Assembly: GCF_900102005.1 (NCBI RefSeq)
Contig: NZ_LT627736.1
Span: 1,364,001-1,428,000, forward strand
Length of the DNA stretch: 64,000 nucleotides
Direction of reading: 5' to 3'
Source of the DNA: Microbacterium sp. LKL04
GTDB lineage: Bacteria; Actinomycetota; Actinomycetes; Actinomycetales; Microbacteriaceae
The notes beneath the pieces were generated by a model, which saw nothing but the letters and a program-made list of their open reading frames with translations, was not told where the DNA came from and searched no databases. The position numbers and the translations under genes are program-made. Shown piece after piece: positions 25,352 to 34,969 of the stretch (the first letter of the stretch is position 1; each line of letters opens with the position of its first letter).

Positions 25352-26271
25352 CCGATCTGGAGACCCGCGCCGTCGTGACCGGCACGCCTGCACGCCGAGT
25401 CGGCGCCCGTCGCGCCTACGACCGCGGGCGTCAGCGGAACGTGCCGTTGACCGTGCTGCTGTGGCTGTGCGCCGCGTACTTCGTCCTCCCGCTGTGGTGG
25501 CTGATCGTGTCGGCGACGAAGGACAATTCCGACCTGTTCGCGACCTTCGGACTGTGGTTCAGCGGCGACTTCCACCTGTGGGACAACCTCGCGACCCTCT
25601 TCACCGTGCGCGGCGGGATCTTCTGGCGCTGGCTCGTCAACACGGTGCTGTACGCCGTCGTGTCGGCGGCCGGGGCGACCCTCCTCTCGGCGATGGCCGG
25701 CTACGCGTTCGCGAAGTACGACTTCCCGGGCAAGAAGGCACTGTTCAGCGCGACCCTCGGCGCCATCATGATCCCGCTCACTGCCCTCGCACTGCCGACC
25801 TACCTGCTGTTCTCGAACGCGGGTCTGACGGACACGCCGTGGGCGATCATCGTCCCGTCACTCGTGAGCCCCTTCGGCGTGTACCTGATGCGCGTCTACG
25901 CGGCCGACTCCATTCCGACGGAGCTCATGGAAGCGGCGCGGGTCGACGGGTCGGGCGAGTTCCGCATCTTCTGGCAGGTCGGGCTGCGTCTGCTCGGCCC
26001 CGGCCTCGTCACGGTGTTCCTGTTCTCGCTCGTGGCGACGTGGAACAACTACTTCCTGCCCCTCATCATGCTGAACACGTCGGAGCTGTACCCCGTCACG
26101 GTGGGACTTGCGCAGCTCCAGTCCGCGGCGTCCGCCGGCGGCGGCGCGCAGGCGCTGTTCTCCACGGTGATCACGGGCTCGTTCGTCTCGATCCTGCCGC
26201 TGATCATCGCGTTCCTCTTCCTCCAGCGGTACTGGCAGAGCGGGCTGGCGACCGGGAGCGTCAAGGGCTGA
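25348..26271 (+). CDS. Sugar ABC transporter permease, MalG/LacG type (galactoside operon)
   Basis: A 307-residue permease with six membrane segments. The EAA loop is STELMEAARVDGSGEFRIFWQVGLRLLGP-like (IPTELMEAARVDGSGEF, near 190-206). It pairs with the MalF-type protein to form the channel. No ATPase gene is present in this operon; such transporters usually share one MsmK/UgpC-type ATPase encoded elsewhere. Last gene of the operon; a terminator hairpin lies 20 bp past the stop. Confidence 0.91.
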   Translation: MTDLETRAVVTGTPARRVGARRAYDRGRQRNVPLTVLLWLCAAYFVLPLWWLIVSATKDNSDLFATFGLWFSGDFHLWDNLATLFTVRGGIFWRWLVNTVLYAVVSAAGATLLSAMAGYAFAKYDFPGKKALFSATLGAIMIPLTALALPTYLLFSNAGLTDTPWAIIVPSLVSPFGVYLMRVYAADSIPTELMEAARVDGSGEFRIFWQVGLRLLGPGLVTVFLFSLVATWNNYFLPLIMLNTSELYPVTVGLAQLQSAASAGGGAQALFSTVITGSFVSILPLIIAFLFLQRYWQSGLATGSVKG

Positions 26272-26290
26272 TCGACGCCCGGCGTGACGT

Positions 26291-26333
26291 CGACGGATGC
26301 CCCGCGGTCCTCTGGGCGGCGGGGCATCCGTCG
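26291..26333 (+). terminator. Terminator after the GH42/ABC operon
   Basis: Perfect 15-bp stem: CGACGGATGCCCCGC (26291-26305) and its complement at 26319-26333, 13-nt loop. The stem contains the overused word GGATGCC and its inverse GGCATCC. Confidence 0.8.
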
Positions 26334-26426
26334 TGTAATCAGGAACGACCGGATCTTCCACACGGTGTCCTCGTCCGGGCCCCACCTGCGTCGTCCCTGA
26401 GACACCGACCTTCGAAGGAGAGAACC

Positions 26427-26759
26427 ATGGAGTATCTGCTGTTCATCGTCAGCGATCCCGCCGCCCCGACTTACGTGCCGGAGGAGGACGACATCGAGGA
26501 CTGGGCTGCCGATCTGGACCGGCGCGGCGCGGCGCGCGTCGGCAATCGCCTGCGCCCACCGTCCGATGCGACGACCGTCACCGTCCGCGACGGTCGCACC
26601 ATCCTCACCGACGGCCCCTTCACCGAGACGAAGGAATGGATCGCGGGTTTCGATCTGATCGACGTCGCCGACCTCGATGAGGCCATCGAGATCGCGTCGC
26701 GGCATCCGATGGCCCGTTTCGGACGCGTCGAGGTGCGCCCCGTGTGGCCGTTGGGATGA
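26427..26759 (+). CDS. YCII-related DGPF-domain protein
   Basis: A 110-residue protein of the YCII/DGPF family, a ferredoxin-like fold. The namesake motif appears as ILTDGPFTETKEW (about 58-70). Such genes stand next to ECF42-type sigma factor genes in many Actinobacteria, as here (4-bp gap), and are the usual regulatory targets of that sigma factor; their biochemical role is unsettled. Good Shine-Dalgarno (AAGGAGA, 26415-26421). TGTCCT (26366-26371) and CGTC (26389-26392), 17 nt apart, resemble an ECF-type promoter but the match is weak. Confidence 0.87.
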   Translation: MEYLLFIVSDPAAPTYVPEEDDIEDWAADLDRRGAARVGNRLRPPSDATTVTVRDGRTILTDGPFTETKEWIAGFDLIDVADLDEAIEIASRHPMARFGRVEVRPVWPLG

Positions 26760-26763
26760 CCCC

Positions 26764-28053
26764 GTGACCGGCGATCCGGCGACCGTCGCAGTGAGCAGGG
26801 CGCTTGCCGAGACGGTCGCCGCCGAGCGCCTGCGGATCGTTGCCGGCCTGATCGGTCGCACCGGCGACTGGGAGCTCGCGGAGGACGCGATGCAGGATGC
26901 CGCAGCCAGCGCCCTCACCGCCTGGGTGCGCACCGGCATCCCCCGCAACCCGGCGGCATGGCTCACGACGGCCGCGCAGAATGCCGCCGTCGACGGTCTC
27001 CGCCGGGCGTCGACGCGGCGGGCCACCGCACATCGAGCCGCCGTCGAAGCCGCGGTGGACTTCGATCAGGCACGCACCGCCGCGTGGGGAGATCCCGAGG
27101 AGCACACCGAGGTCGGCGATGATCGGCTCCGTCTGATCTTCACCTGCTGCCATCCGGCGCTCTCGATGGAAGCGCGAGTGGCTCTCACGCTCCGCACCGT
27201 CGTGGGGCTCGACGTGGAGGAGGTGGCCCGGGCCTTCCTCGTCGCCCCTGCCACGATGCAGAAGCGGCTCGTCCGCGCGCGGGCGAAGATCCGGGACGCG
27301 GGCATCCCGTACCGGGTCCCGGCGCGAGAGCAGCTGCCCGCACGCACCGATGCCGTGCTCGCCGTGCTCTACACGCTGTTCACGGAGGGGTACTCCGGCG
27401 GCGGAGACCTCGTGCGGCCTGCTCTGGCGGATGAGGCGATCCGCCTCGTCCGGCTCCTCGATCTCCTCATGGTGGACTCCCCGCACCTTCCCGAGGTGCG
27501 AGGGCTGCTCGCCCTCATGCTCTTCCAGCACTCGCGCACCGCGGTCAGACTCGACGTCGAGGGCGACCTGGTTCTCCTCGCCGACCAGGACCGCGCGCGA
27601 TGGGATGCGCGGATGATCGCCGACGGTGTCGCGGCGCTCGCGGCGGCTCGGTCTGCACGGCGCCTCGTCGACGGCGTCGAGGGGCCCTACCTGCTGCAGG
27701 CGGAGATCGCGGCGCTGCATGCGACCGCGCCGTCGCTCGGCCACACGGACGTGGTGCGCATCGCCGAGCTCTACGGTCGACTCTCGCGGGTGGCGCCGTC
27801 ACCGATCGTGGAACTCAACCGCGCCGTCGCCGTGAGCTTCGCCGAGGGGCCGCATGCGGGCCTCGCACTTCTCGCCGCGTTGCCGGAAGGGACGCTCGAC
27901 GGGTACCACCTGCTCCACGCGACCGTCGCGGACCTCCTGCGTCGGGCGGGCCGGAGCGACGAGGCGCTCGCACACTACGAGCGCGCGGCCGACCTCGCCC
28001 CCACGGAGGCCGAGCGCCGGTTCCTGCGGCGGCGGGCCGCAGAGTCCGCCTGA
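26764..28053 (+). CDS. ECF42-like RNA polymerase sigma factor with C-terminal extension (DUF6596)
   Basis: A 429-residue sigma factor. Region 2 is ERLRIVAGLIGRTGDWELAEDAMQDA followed by IPRNPAAWLTTAAQNAAVDGLRR (about 20-85); region 4 is LTLRTVVGLDVEEVARAFLVAPATMQKRLVRARAKI (about 140-180). The remaining 240 residues are helical and TPR-like (EIAALHATAPSLGHTDVVRIAELYGRL; GTLDGYHLLHATVADLLRRAGRSDEALAHYERAADL), the layout of group ECF42, where the extension is needed for activity and no anti-sigma factor is known. GTG 26764 is chosen because it begins just after the YCII stop. It probably activates its own two-gene unit. Confidence 0.88.
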   Translation: MTGDPATVAVSRALAETVAAERLRIVAGLIGRTGDWELAEDAMQDAAASALTAWVRTGIPRNPAAWLTTAAQNAAVDGLRRASTRRATAHRAAVEAAVDFDQARTAAWGDPEEHTEVGDDRLRLIFTCCHPALSMEARVALTLRTVVGLDVEEVARAFLVAPATMQKRLVRARAKIRDAGIPYRVPAREQLPARTDAVLAVLYTLFTEGYSGGGDLVRPALADEAIRLVRLLDLLMVDSPHLPEVRGLLALMLFQHSRTAVRLDVEGDLVLLADQDRARWDARMIADGVAALAAARSARRLVDGVEGPYLLQAEIAALHATAPSLGHTDVVRIAELYGRLSRVAPSPIVELNRAVAVSFAEGPHAGLALLAALPEGTLDGYHLLHATVADLLRRAGRSDEALAHYERAADLAPTEAERRFLRRRAAESA

Positions 28054-28085
28054 GGCGAGGCACTCGCCCTCGCTGAAGGTGCGCC

Positions 28086-28159
28086 GATGCAATGGATCCG
28101 GCGCGACACGCCGTTCCCAGCGCCCGCGCGGCGGCGCGTCACGCCCGATCTATTGCATC
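28086..28159. repeat. 27-bp imperfect inverted repeat between convergent genes
   Basis: The 27 bases 28086-28112 match the reverse complement of 28133-28159 at 23 positions; the outer 13 bases (GATGCAATGGATC versus GATGCAATAGATC) differ once. A 20-nt GC-rich loop separates the arms. It could be a bidirectional terminator or a dispersed REP-like element; no second copy was noticed in this window. Confidence 0.6.
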
Positions 28160-28190
28160 CGTCACCGCCCGCAGTCGCGAGGACGAGGAA

Positions 28191-28229
28191 GGCCCCCGGC
28201 ATCCGCTCTCTCGAGCAGTGCCGGGGGCC
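28191..28229 (-). terminator. Terminator of the nrdHIEF operon
   Basis: GGCCCCCGGCA (28191-28201) pairs perfectly with 28219-28229 across a 17-nt loop. Read on the minus strand it follows the nrdF stop by about 20 nt and is followed by TTCCTCG. Confidence 0.7.
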
Positions 28230-28249
28230 CTCTTCAGAGGCTCCGCGCC

Positions 28250-29254
<1,005 letters not shown>

Positions 29255-31396
29255 TCAGAGCATGCAGGAGACGCACTCGGTCATGTCGGTGCCCTCGAGC
29301 GCCATCTGACGGAGGCGGATGTAGTAGATCGTCTTGATGCCCTTGCGCCAGGCGTAGATCTGCGCCTTGTTGATGTCGCGCGTGGTGGCGGTGTCCTTGA
29401 AGAACAGCGTCAGCGACAGGCCCTGGTCGACGTGCTGGGTGGCGGCGGCGTAGGTGTCGATGACCTTCTCGTAGCCGATCTCGTACGCGTCCTCGTAGTA
29501 CTCGAGGTTGTCGTTCGTCATGAACGGCGCCGGGTAGTAGACGCGGCCGATCTTGCCTTCCTTGCGGATCTCGATCTTCGACGCGATCGGGTGGATCGAG
29601 CTCGTCGAGTTGTTGATGTACGAGATCGAGCCCGTCGGCGGGACGGCCTGCAGGTTCTGGTTGTAGATGCCGTGCTTCTGGATGGATGCCTTCAGCTCGA
29701 GCCAGTCCTCCTGCGTCGGGATGTGGATGCCCTCGAAGAGCTCCTCGACGCGGGCCGTCGCCGGCTTCCACTCCTGCTCGGTGTACTTGTCGAAGAACTC
29801 GCCGGAGGCGTACTTCGAGTCCCAGAAGCCGTCGAAGACCTGACCGCGCTCGATGGCGATCCGGTTCGAGGCCTGCAGCGCGTGGAACAGCACCGTGTAG
29901 AAGTAGATGTTCGTGAAGTCGACACCCTCCTCCGAGCCGTAGTGGACGTGCTCGCGGGCGAGGTAGCCGTGCAGGTTCATCTGGCCGAGGCCGATGGCGT
30001 GCGACTTGTCGTTGCCGTCCTCGATGGAGCGGACCGAGCGGATGTGGCTCTGGTCGCTGACCGCGCTGAGCGCACGGATGCTGGTCTCGACCGTGCCGGC
30101 GAGGTTGCGGCCGTCCATCGCCAGGGCGATGTTCATCGAGCCCAGGTTGCAGGAGATGTCCTTGCCGATCTGGTCGTACGAGAGGTCCTCGTTGAACGTC
30201 GTCGGCGTGTTGACCTGGAGGATCTCCGAGCACAGGTTGGACATGTTGATCCGGCCCTTGATCGGGTTGGCCTTGTTCACCGTGTCCTCGAACATGATGT
30301 ACGGGTAGCCCGACTCGAACTGGATCTCGGCGAGAGTCTGGAAGAACTCGCGCGCCTTGATCTTCGTCTTCTTGATGCGCGCGTCGTCGACCATCTCGCG
30401 GTACTTCTCGGTGACGGAGATGTCACCGAAGGGCACGCCGTAGACCTTCTCGACGTCGTACGGCGAGAAGAGGTACATGTCCTCGTCGTTCTTGGCGAGC
30501 TCGAACGTGATGTCGGGAACGACGACACCCAGCGACAGCGTCTTGATGCGGATCTTCTCGTCCGCGTTCTCGCGCTTGGTGTCGAGGAACTTCATGATGT
30601 CGGGGTGGTGCGCCGAGAGGTACACGGCACCGGCGCCCTGACGCGCGCCGAGCTGGTTCGCGTAGCTGAAGCTGTCTTCGAGGAGCTTCATGACGGGGAT
30701 GATGCCCGACGACTGGTTCTCGATCTGCTTGATCGGGGCGCCCGCCTCGCGGATGTTCGAGAGGAGGAGGGCGACGCCGCCGCCGCGCTTGGAGAGCTGG
30801 AGGGCGGAGTTGATGCCGCGGGCGATCGACTCCATGTTGTCCTCGATGCGCAGGAGGAAGCACGAGACGAGCTCGCCGCGCTGCGCCTTGCCTGCGTTGA
30901 GGAAGGTGGGGGTGGCGGGCTGGAAGCGGCCCGAGAGGATCTCGTCGACGAGCTTGTTCGCGAGGTCCTGATCACCGGCGGCGAGGGCCAGAGCGGTCAT
31001 GACGACGCGGTCCTCGAAGCGCTCGAGGTAGCGCTTGCCGTCGAAGGTCTTCAGCGTGTAGCTCGTGTAGTACTTGAACGCGCCGAGGAACGTGTCGAAG
31101 CGGAACTTCGCCGCGTACGCACGGTCGTGGATCTGCTGGACGAACTCGAACGGGTACGCCTCGATGACGGCACCCTCGTAGTACTCCTTCTCGACGAGGT
31201 AGTCGAGCTTCTCCTTGAGGGAGTGGAAGAACACGGTGTTCTGGTTGACGTGCTGCAGGAAGTACTCCCGCGCGGCCCGCTTGTCGGCGTCGAACTGGAT
31301 CTTCCCGTCCTCGCCGTACAGGTTCAGCATCGCGTTGAGGGCGTGATAATCCATCCCCTCGAAACGAACCTCCGTCTTGAAGGCCATGTCGGTCAC
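29255..31396 (-). CDS. nrdE: Class Ib ribonucleotide reductase alpha subunit NrdE
   Basis: A 713-residue catalytic subunit that reduces NDPs to dNDPs. Seen: the N-terminal Cys of the reducible pair in [14 protein letters not shown], the NLCSEI active-site segment holding the thiyl-radical Cys, [17 protein letters not shown], and the C-terminal redox pair in ECVSCML, which NrdH re-reduces. The N-terminus lacks the ATP cone of class Ia enzymes. GTG 31396 is chosen because it overlaps the nrdI stop as GTGA; an upstream ATG at 31408 and a downstream ATG at 31387 are alternatives. Confidence 0.97.
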   Translation of the reverse strand: MTDMAFKTEVRFEGMDYHALNAMLNLYGEDGKIQFDADKRAAREYFLQHVNQNTVFFHSLKEKLDYLVEKEYYEGAVIEAYPFEFVQQIHDRAYAAKFRFDTFLGAFKYYTSYTLKTFDGKRYLERFEDRVVMTALALAAGDQDLANKLVDEILSGRFQPATPTFLNAGKAQRGELVSCFLLRIEDNMESIARGINSALQLSKRGGGVALLLSNIREAGAPIKQIENQSSGIIPVMKLLEDSFSYANQLGARQGAGAVYLSAHHPDIMKFLDTKRENADEKIRIKTLSLGVVVPDITFELAKNDEDMYLFSPYDVEKVYGVPFGDISVTEKYREMVDDARIKKTKIKAREFFQTLAEIQFESGYPYIMFEDTVNKANPIKGRINMSNLCSEILQVNTPTTFNEDLSYDQIGKDISCNLGSMNIALAMDGRNLAGTVETSIRALSAVSDQSHIRSVRSIEDGNDKSHAIGLGQMNLHGYLAREHVHYGSEEGVDFTNIYFYTVLFHALQASNRIAIERGQVFDGFWDSKYASGEFFDKYTEQEWKPATARVEELFEGIHIPTQEDWLELKASIQKHGIYNQNLQAVPPTGSISYINNSTSSIHPIASKIEIRKEGKIGRVYYPAPFMTNDNLEYYEDAYEIGYEKVIDTYAAATQHVDQGLSLTLFFKDTATTRDINKAQIYAWRKGIKTIYYIRLRQMALEGTDMTECVSCML

Positions 31397-31830
31397 TGCA
31401 GCTTCCACCAGTCTTCCAATCCGCCGCTCACGCGGTCGACGTCCTCAGGCGTGCCGAATACTTCGAGCCGGTACAAGTGCGGCACACGACACTTGCGGCT
31501 GATGATGTCTCCGGCCAGGCAGAACGCCTCGCCGAAATTGCTGTTACCTGCGGAGATGACTCCGCGCAGCAGGCTCCGATTGCCCTCGTCGTTGAGGAAG
31601 CGGATGACCTGCTTGGGGACCGCGCCCTTCTCTTCTCCCCTGCCCTGGCCTCCCCCGTAGGTGGGGGTGACCAGGACGTACGGCTCTTCGATGCGGAGAG
31701 CGGGTTCGGAGGAGTGAAGCGGGATGCGGCGAGCCGGCATCCCGAGCTTCTCGATGAATCGCGCCGTGTTACCCGACACGCTCGAGAAGTAGACGAGCAG
31801 CGGCACGTTCGTCATGACGGCCGCGCTCAT
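31393..31830 (-). CDS. nrdI: Flavodoxin-like NrdI
   Basis: A 145-residue FMN protein that supplies oxidant for assembling the Mn(III)2-tyrosyl radical cofactor in NrdF. The FMN phosphate loop is [16 protein letters not shown] (about 11-26), and [23 protein letters not shown] (about 50-72) is the glycine-rich loop of the family. It sits between nrdH (3-bp gap) and nrdE (overlap), as in other actinobacterial nrdHIEF operons. Confidence 0.95.
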   Translation of the reverse strand: MSAAVMTNVPLLVYFSSVSGNTARFIEKLGMPARRIPLHSSEPALRIEEPYVLVTPTYGGGQGRGEEKGAVPKQVIRFLNDEGNRSLLRGVISAGNSNFGEAFCLAGDIISRKCRVPHLYRLEVFGTPEDVDRVSGGLEDWWKLQ

Positions 31831-31833
31831 CGG

Positions 31834-32067
31834 TCAGACCAGGCGAGACGCGAGCTCGTCGATCTTGTCGGGACGGAAGCCCGACCAGTGGTCCTCGTCG
31901 GTGACGACGACCGGAGCCTGGAGGTACCCGAGCGACTTGACGTGCTCGAGGGCCGCCGGGTCCTCGGAGAGGTCGAGGACCTCGTAGTCGATGCCCTTGG
32001 AGTCCAGCGCGCGGTACGTCGCGTTGCACTGCACGCAGGACGGCTTCGTGTACACGGTGATCGCCAT
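31834..32067 (-). CDS. nrdH: Glutaredoxin-like electron donor NrdH
   Basis: A 77-residue thioredoxin-fold protein with the redox motif CVQC at about 11-14 and the C-terminal WSGFRPDKI segment typical of NrdH, which takes electrons from thioredoxin reductase and passes them to NrdE. It is the first gene of the operon; its 5' region (32068-32523) is AT-richer than the rest of the window and holds candidate NrdR and DnaA sites. Confidence 0.96.
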   Translation of the reverse strand: MAITVYTKPSCVQCNATYRALDSKGIDYEVLDLSEDPAALEHVKSLGYLQAPVVVTDEDHWSGFRPDKIDELASRLV

Positions 32068-32294
32068 CTGTCGACCCTCTCTCTGCCTCTGGCCCCCGCC
32101 GGTGCGGGGTCCTTCTCGTTCGTAAAATCTGACTGCAGGATGCGGGCCGGATCCGCCCGTCGACCTGGTTCCCGGGGGTGTAAGGCCGCCGGGAGCTCAA
32201 TACTACATATGGGTACGGACACCCGGAAGCACCACAAGGGGTAGTAGTTACATCCGTGTAGTTTTTCCGCATCTCTCCACAGATACAACACAGG

Positions 32295-32303
32295 TTGTCC
32301 ACC
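32295..32303 (+). promoter_or_regulatory. DnaA-box-like sequence 1 upstream of nrdH
   Basis: TTGTCCACC, one base from the actinobacterial DnaA box TTGTCCACA, in the nrd control region. Confidence 0.4.
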
Positions 32304-32393
32304 GATTCATCCCCAATCCGCGAAGTTCCGGACGGGCTCGAAAAGGCCGGGATTCCGGCCGAAACCGCGAAGCCCTCGGCTGGTTGTCCACAG

Positions 32394-32402
32394 GTCGGAC
32401 GA
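32394..32402 (+). promoter_or_regulatory. DnaA-box-like sequence 2 upstream of nrdH
   Basis: TTGTCCACA, an exact actinobacterial-type DnaA box, 99 bp from the first and in the same orientation. Confidence 0.45.
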
Positions 32403-32511
32403 TACGAGGAACCTCCGACATCGGATCGGGGCCGAATCCGACTTCCCGGCGTGTCGTCGGCGTGTCGCCGCGAGGGCGCACCCCCATATCTGGGATGTCC
32501 GTGGGCGACGG

Positions 32512-32517
32512 TAGATT
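32512..32517 (+). promoter_or_regulatory. -10 box of the MFS transporter at 32524
   Basis: TAGATT ends 7 nt before GTG 32524 (leaderless; decides the start). Confidence 0.5.
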
Positions 32518-32523
32518 GGAAGG

Positions 32524-33729
32524 GTGGCGGGATACTCGGAACTCCTGCGCGCACCGGGTGTCGCGCGCATCATCGCGGCACAACTGACGGCACGCTTCCC
32601 GAGTGGGATGACCAGCCTGGCGGTACTCCTCCACGTCGAGCAGTCGACCGGGTCCTACGGCTACGCGGGCATCGTCCTCGCCGCCGTCTCGATCGGCCAG
32701 GCCATCTCCGGTCCCGTCACCAGCCGGTGGATGGGCGTCTGGGGTATGCGCCGCGTCCTCACCCTGACCGCCGCCGTCTGCGCGGCCGCGGTCCTCGCCC
32801 TCGCAGTGAATCCATTCGGGATGCCGGGGTTCATCGTCTTCGGCTTCGTCGCCGGCATCGCCAATCCCCCGGTGCAGCCCGCCGTGCGGACGATCTATCC
32901 CAAGATCGTGACGTCGCGCCAACTGACGCCGCTCTTCTCGCTCGACGCGAGCCTGCAGGAGATCATCTGGATCTTCGCGCCCGTTCTCATCACGCTGGTC
33001 GCGACGCAGGTGGGCACGGTTCCGGCGCTGTTCCTGATCGTCGTCATCCTCATCGGAGGGTGCGCCTGGTTCATCGCCTCGCCCGAGGTGGGGCGTGTCC
33101 GCATCCCCCGCAGCCGTCGCGGATTCGGACGGGTCCTCGGCAAGCCGGTCGTGCTGCTGTCCACCGTGACCGGCTTCCTGCTGATCGGCGCGTGCGCGGC
33201 CGTCGAGGCCGGCGTCGTCGCGTCGTTCGGCCACGAGGGGCTCGAGGCGGGGATCGTCCTGGCCGTCTTCGCGGTCGGCAGCCTCGCCGGCGGTCTCGGC
33301 TTCGGCCACATCCCGATCGGCCGGTGGGCGATGGCCCGTCGCCTGACGATCGTCGCCGTCGGCGTCTCACTCGTCATGATCAGCCTCAACGCCTGGTGGA
33401 TGGGCGCCTCGCTCTTCATCGCCGGCCTCGGCATCGCTCCGGCCCTCGCGGTCATGTTCGCGATCACGAGCGCCAGCGTGCGCTTCAGTGAGACGGCAGA
33501 GGCCTACGGGTGGATCGGCACCGGCCAGCTCATCGGCGCCGCCGCCGGTTCTGCGGTCGCCGGCTTCCTCATCGACGGCGTCGGCTCGGTCGGTGCGTTC
33601 ATCGCGGCATCCGGATTCGCCGTCGCCGGCGCGCTCGTCGCCGCCGTCTTCGTCCGCGGGTTCCCCGACCTGCGCGGCCGCGACGCGAGCCCCATACCCG
33701 ACACGGAGCCCGTCCCGCTCATCACCTGA
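32524..33729 (+). CDS. MFS transporter
   Basis: A 401-residue secondary transporter with about 12 membrane segments (first around SLAVLLHVEQSTGSYGYAGIVLAAVSIGQAISGPV, last around GAFIAASGFAVAGALVAAVFV). After the first segments comes SRWMGVWGMRRVL, equivalent to the MFS loop 2-3 motif. It probably exports a drug or metabolite, but the substrate is not shown. The gene stands alone; the following small gene converges (9 bp). Confidence 0.85.
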   Translation: MAGYSELLRAPGVARIIAAQLTARFPSGMTSLAVLLHVEQSTGSYGYAGIVLAAVSIGQAISGPVTSRWMGVWGMRRVLTLTAAVCAAAVLALAVNPFGMPGFIVFGFVAGIANPPVQPAVRTIYPKIVTSRQLTPLFSLDASLQEIIWIFAPVLITLVATQVGTVPALFLIVVILIGGCAWFIASPEVGRVRIPRSRRGFGRVLGKPVVLLSTVTGFLLIGACAAVEAGVVASFGHEGLEAGIVLAVFAVGSLAGGLGFGHIPIGRWAMARRLTIVAVGVSLVMISLNAWWMGASLFIAGLGIAPALAVMFAITSASVRFSETAEAYGWIGTGQLIGAAAGSAVAGFLIDGVGSVGAFIAASGFAVAGALVAAVFVRGFPDLRGRDASPIPDTEPVPLIT

Positions 33730-33738
33730 GCGAGCGCA

Positions 33739-34143
33739 TCACGCCGCGCGACGGAGCAGGAACAGGACGGCTTGCGCGTACGCGTCGGCGGGCTGCGGAT
33801 GCCGGAAGAGGTGGGGCGCGGCATCCACTTCGATCTCGACCTCGTGGATGTCGGGAAGGCGACGGAGCGACCGGAACGTGCCGCGGAGCATCTCGCGCAG
33901 CTGCGCCTCGGACGGCAGCCACAGCGCATCCTCGAGCGCGACCGAGTCGAGCGCCCATTCGGTCGTCCCGTTGAAGGCGAGCAGGTCGCCGGTCGGGTAG
34001 CTCCGGGCCTCGACGGTCATGTCGCTGACGGTGTAGACGTCGGCCTCGAACTCGGGCTCGTCGAGCTGGAACCGGTCGCCGGAACGGGGATGCCAGATCA
34101 GGCCGCTCGCGCGCAGCTCGCGTGCCAGGTCGGTGGAGATCAT
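33739..34143 (-). CDS. Conserved actinobacterial hypothetical protein
   Basis: A 134-residue soluble protein. FQLDEPEFEADVYTVSDMTVEARSYPTGDLLAFNGTTEWALDSV and LWLPSEAQLREMLRGTF look like a family I remember from many actinobacterial genomes, where it is sometimes loosely named pilus assembly protein CpaE; nothing here supports that name. No catalytic motif or membrane segment is visible. It is monocistronic, with CAGGAT 7 nt before the ATG, and divergent from the hydrolase at 34196. Confidence 0.7.
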   Translation of the reverse strand: MISTDLARELRASGLIWHPRSGDRFQLDEPEFEADVYTVSDMTVEARSYPTGDLLAFNGTTEWALDSVALEDALWLPSEAQLREMLRGTFRSLRRLPDIHEVEIEVDAAPHLFRHPQPADAYAQAVLFLLRRAA

Positions 34144-34149
34144 CCCCCC

Positions 34150-34155
34150 ATCCTG
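34150..34155 (-). promoter_or_regulatory. -10 box of the hypothetical gene 33739-34143
   Basis: CAGGAT on the minus strand ends 7 nt from ATG 34143 (leaderless). Confidence 0.4.
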
Positions 34156-34183
34156 GCCCGGCGCTGAGGGGCGAGGCCCGTCC

Positions 34184-34189
34184 TAGGCT
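34184..34189 (+). promoter_or_regulatory. -10 box of the alpha/beta hydrolase gene
   Basis: TAGGCT ends 7 nt before ATG 34196; back to back with the -10 at 34150 in a 52-bp divergent region. Confidence 0.5.
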
Positions 34190-34195
34190 GAGAGC

Positions 34196-34969
34196 ATGCC
34201 GTCACCCGTCACCCTCCCCCGCCTGAGCTGGGGAGATCCCCACAGCGACCGCCGGGCGCTCCTCGTCCACGGCGTCGGGTCGAGCGGAGCGCTCATGTGG
34301 CGTTACGCCGTCGCCCTCGCCGACGCCGGCTGGCGTGTCGACGCCGTCGACCTGCGCGGCCACGGCACCGCTCCGCGCGGCCTGGACTACACGATCGACG
34401 CGTACGCGGTCGACCTCACCCACACGCAGCCCGCCGACGACGCGCCGTGGGATCTCGTCCTCGGCCACTCGCTCGGCGGCGCGGCCGCGACCGTGGCCGC
34501 CGCATCCACCCCCTCGTGGACGCGCCATCTCGTCCTCGTCGATCCTGCGATCCACCTCGCGGACGTCGATCGTGACGCCGTCCGCGCCAGCCAGGAGCAG
34601 GCGTTCGCCGACACCTCGGTCGGCGCGGTCCGAGCCGCGCACCCCGAATGGCTCGAGCTGGATATCGAGCTGAAGGCGATCGCCGCCCAGCAGGCGAGCC
34701 GCTACGCCGTCGAGCAGACGGGACTGCAGAACACGCCGTGGGACGTGCGGGAGGCGGCATCCCGTCTCACCGTCCCCACCCACGTCATCGCGGGCGACCC
34801 GGCCGTCTACTCGATCTTCACGGGCGACCTCGCCGCCGAGGTGCTGCAGAATCCCCGGGTGTCGATGTCCGTCGTGCCGGGCACGGGGCATTCGCCGCAC
34901 CGCGACGCTCCGGATGCCGCGGCCCAGGCGCTCCTCGACGCGACCCGGACGTGGGGGTTGCCGTCATGA
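34196..34969 (+). CDS. Alpha/beta hydrolase
   Basis: A 257-residue cytoplasmic serine hydrolase. VHGVGSSGALMWRYAVALADAGWRVDAVDLRGHG (about 24-57) holds the oxyanion region; the nucleophile Ser is in GHSLGGAAAT near residue 92; a catalytic Asp candidate is in VIAGDPAVY, and the His in GTGHSPHRD near the end. It is joined to the acyl-CoA dehydrogenase gene by an ATGA overlap (34966-34969), so an ester or thioester of a carboxylic acid is a reasonable guess for the substrate. Confidence 0.88.
   Translation: MPSPVTLPRLSWGDPHSDRRALLVHGVGSSGALMWRYAVALADAGWRVDAVDLRGHGTAPRGLDYTIDAYAVDLTHTQPADDAPWDLVLGHSLGGAAATVAAASTPSWTRHLVLVDPAIHLADVDRDAVRASQEQAFADTSVGAVRAAHPEWLELDIELKAIAAQQASRYAVEQTGLQNTPWDVREAASRLTVPTHVIAGDPAVYSIFTGDLAAEVLQNPRVSMSVVPGTGHSPHRDAPDAAAQALLDATRTWGLPS

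Larger units (their letters stand above)
32068..32523. other. 456-bp intergenic region between nrdH and the MFS gene
   Basis: This divergent region contains no gene. Positions 32195-32300 are markedly AT-rich for this genome and probably hold the nrd promoter, which I cannot pin down. A possible NrdR box is read on the minus strand at 32200-32215 (TACCCATATGTAGTAT, matching the conserved core); the expected second box is not convincing. Two DnaA-box-like sequences lie at 32295 and 32394. The -10 of the MFS gene is at 32512. Confidence 0.55.

Noticed and set aside
32191-32260. Pair of NrdR boxes upstream of nrdH
   Set aside because: One site (32200-32215) fits the core consensus, but no second site at the usual spacing matches well, so the pair is not claimed.
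32295-32402. Possible replication origin from DnaA-box-like sequences
   Set aside because: Only two boxes and no dnaA, dnaN or gyrase genes nearby; a regulatory role at nrd is more likely.
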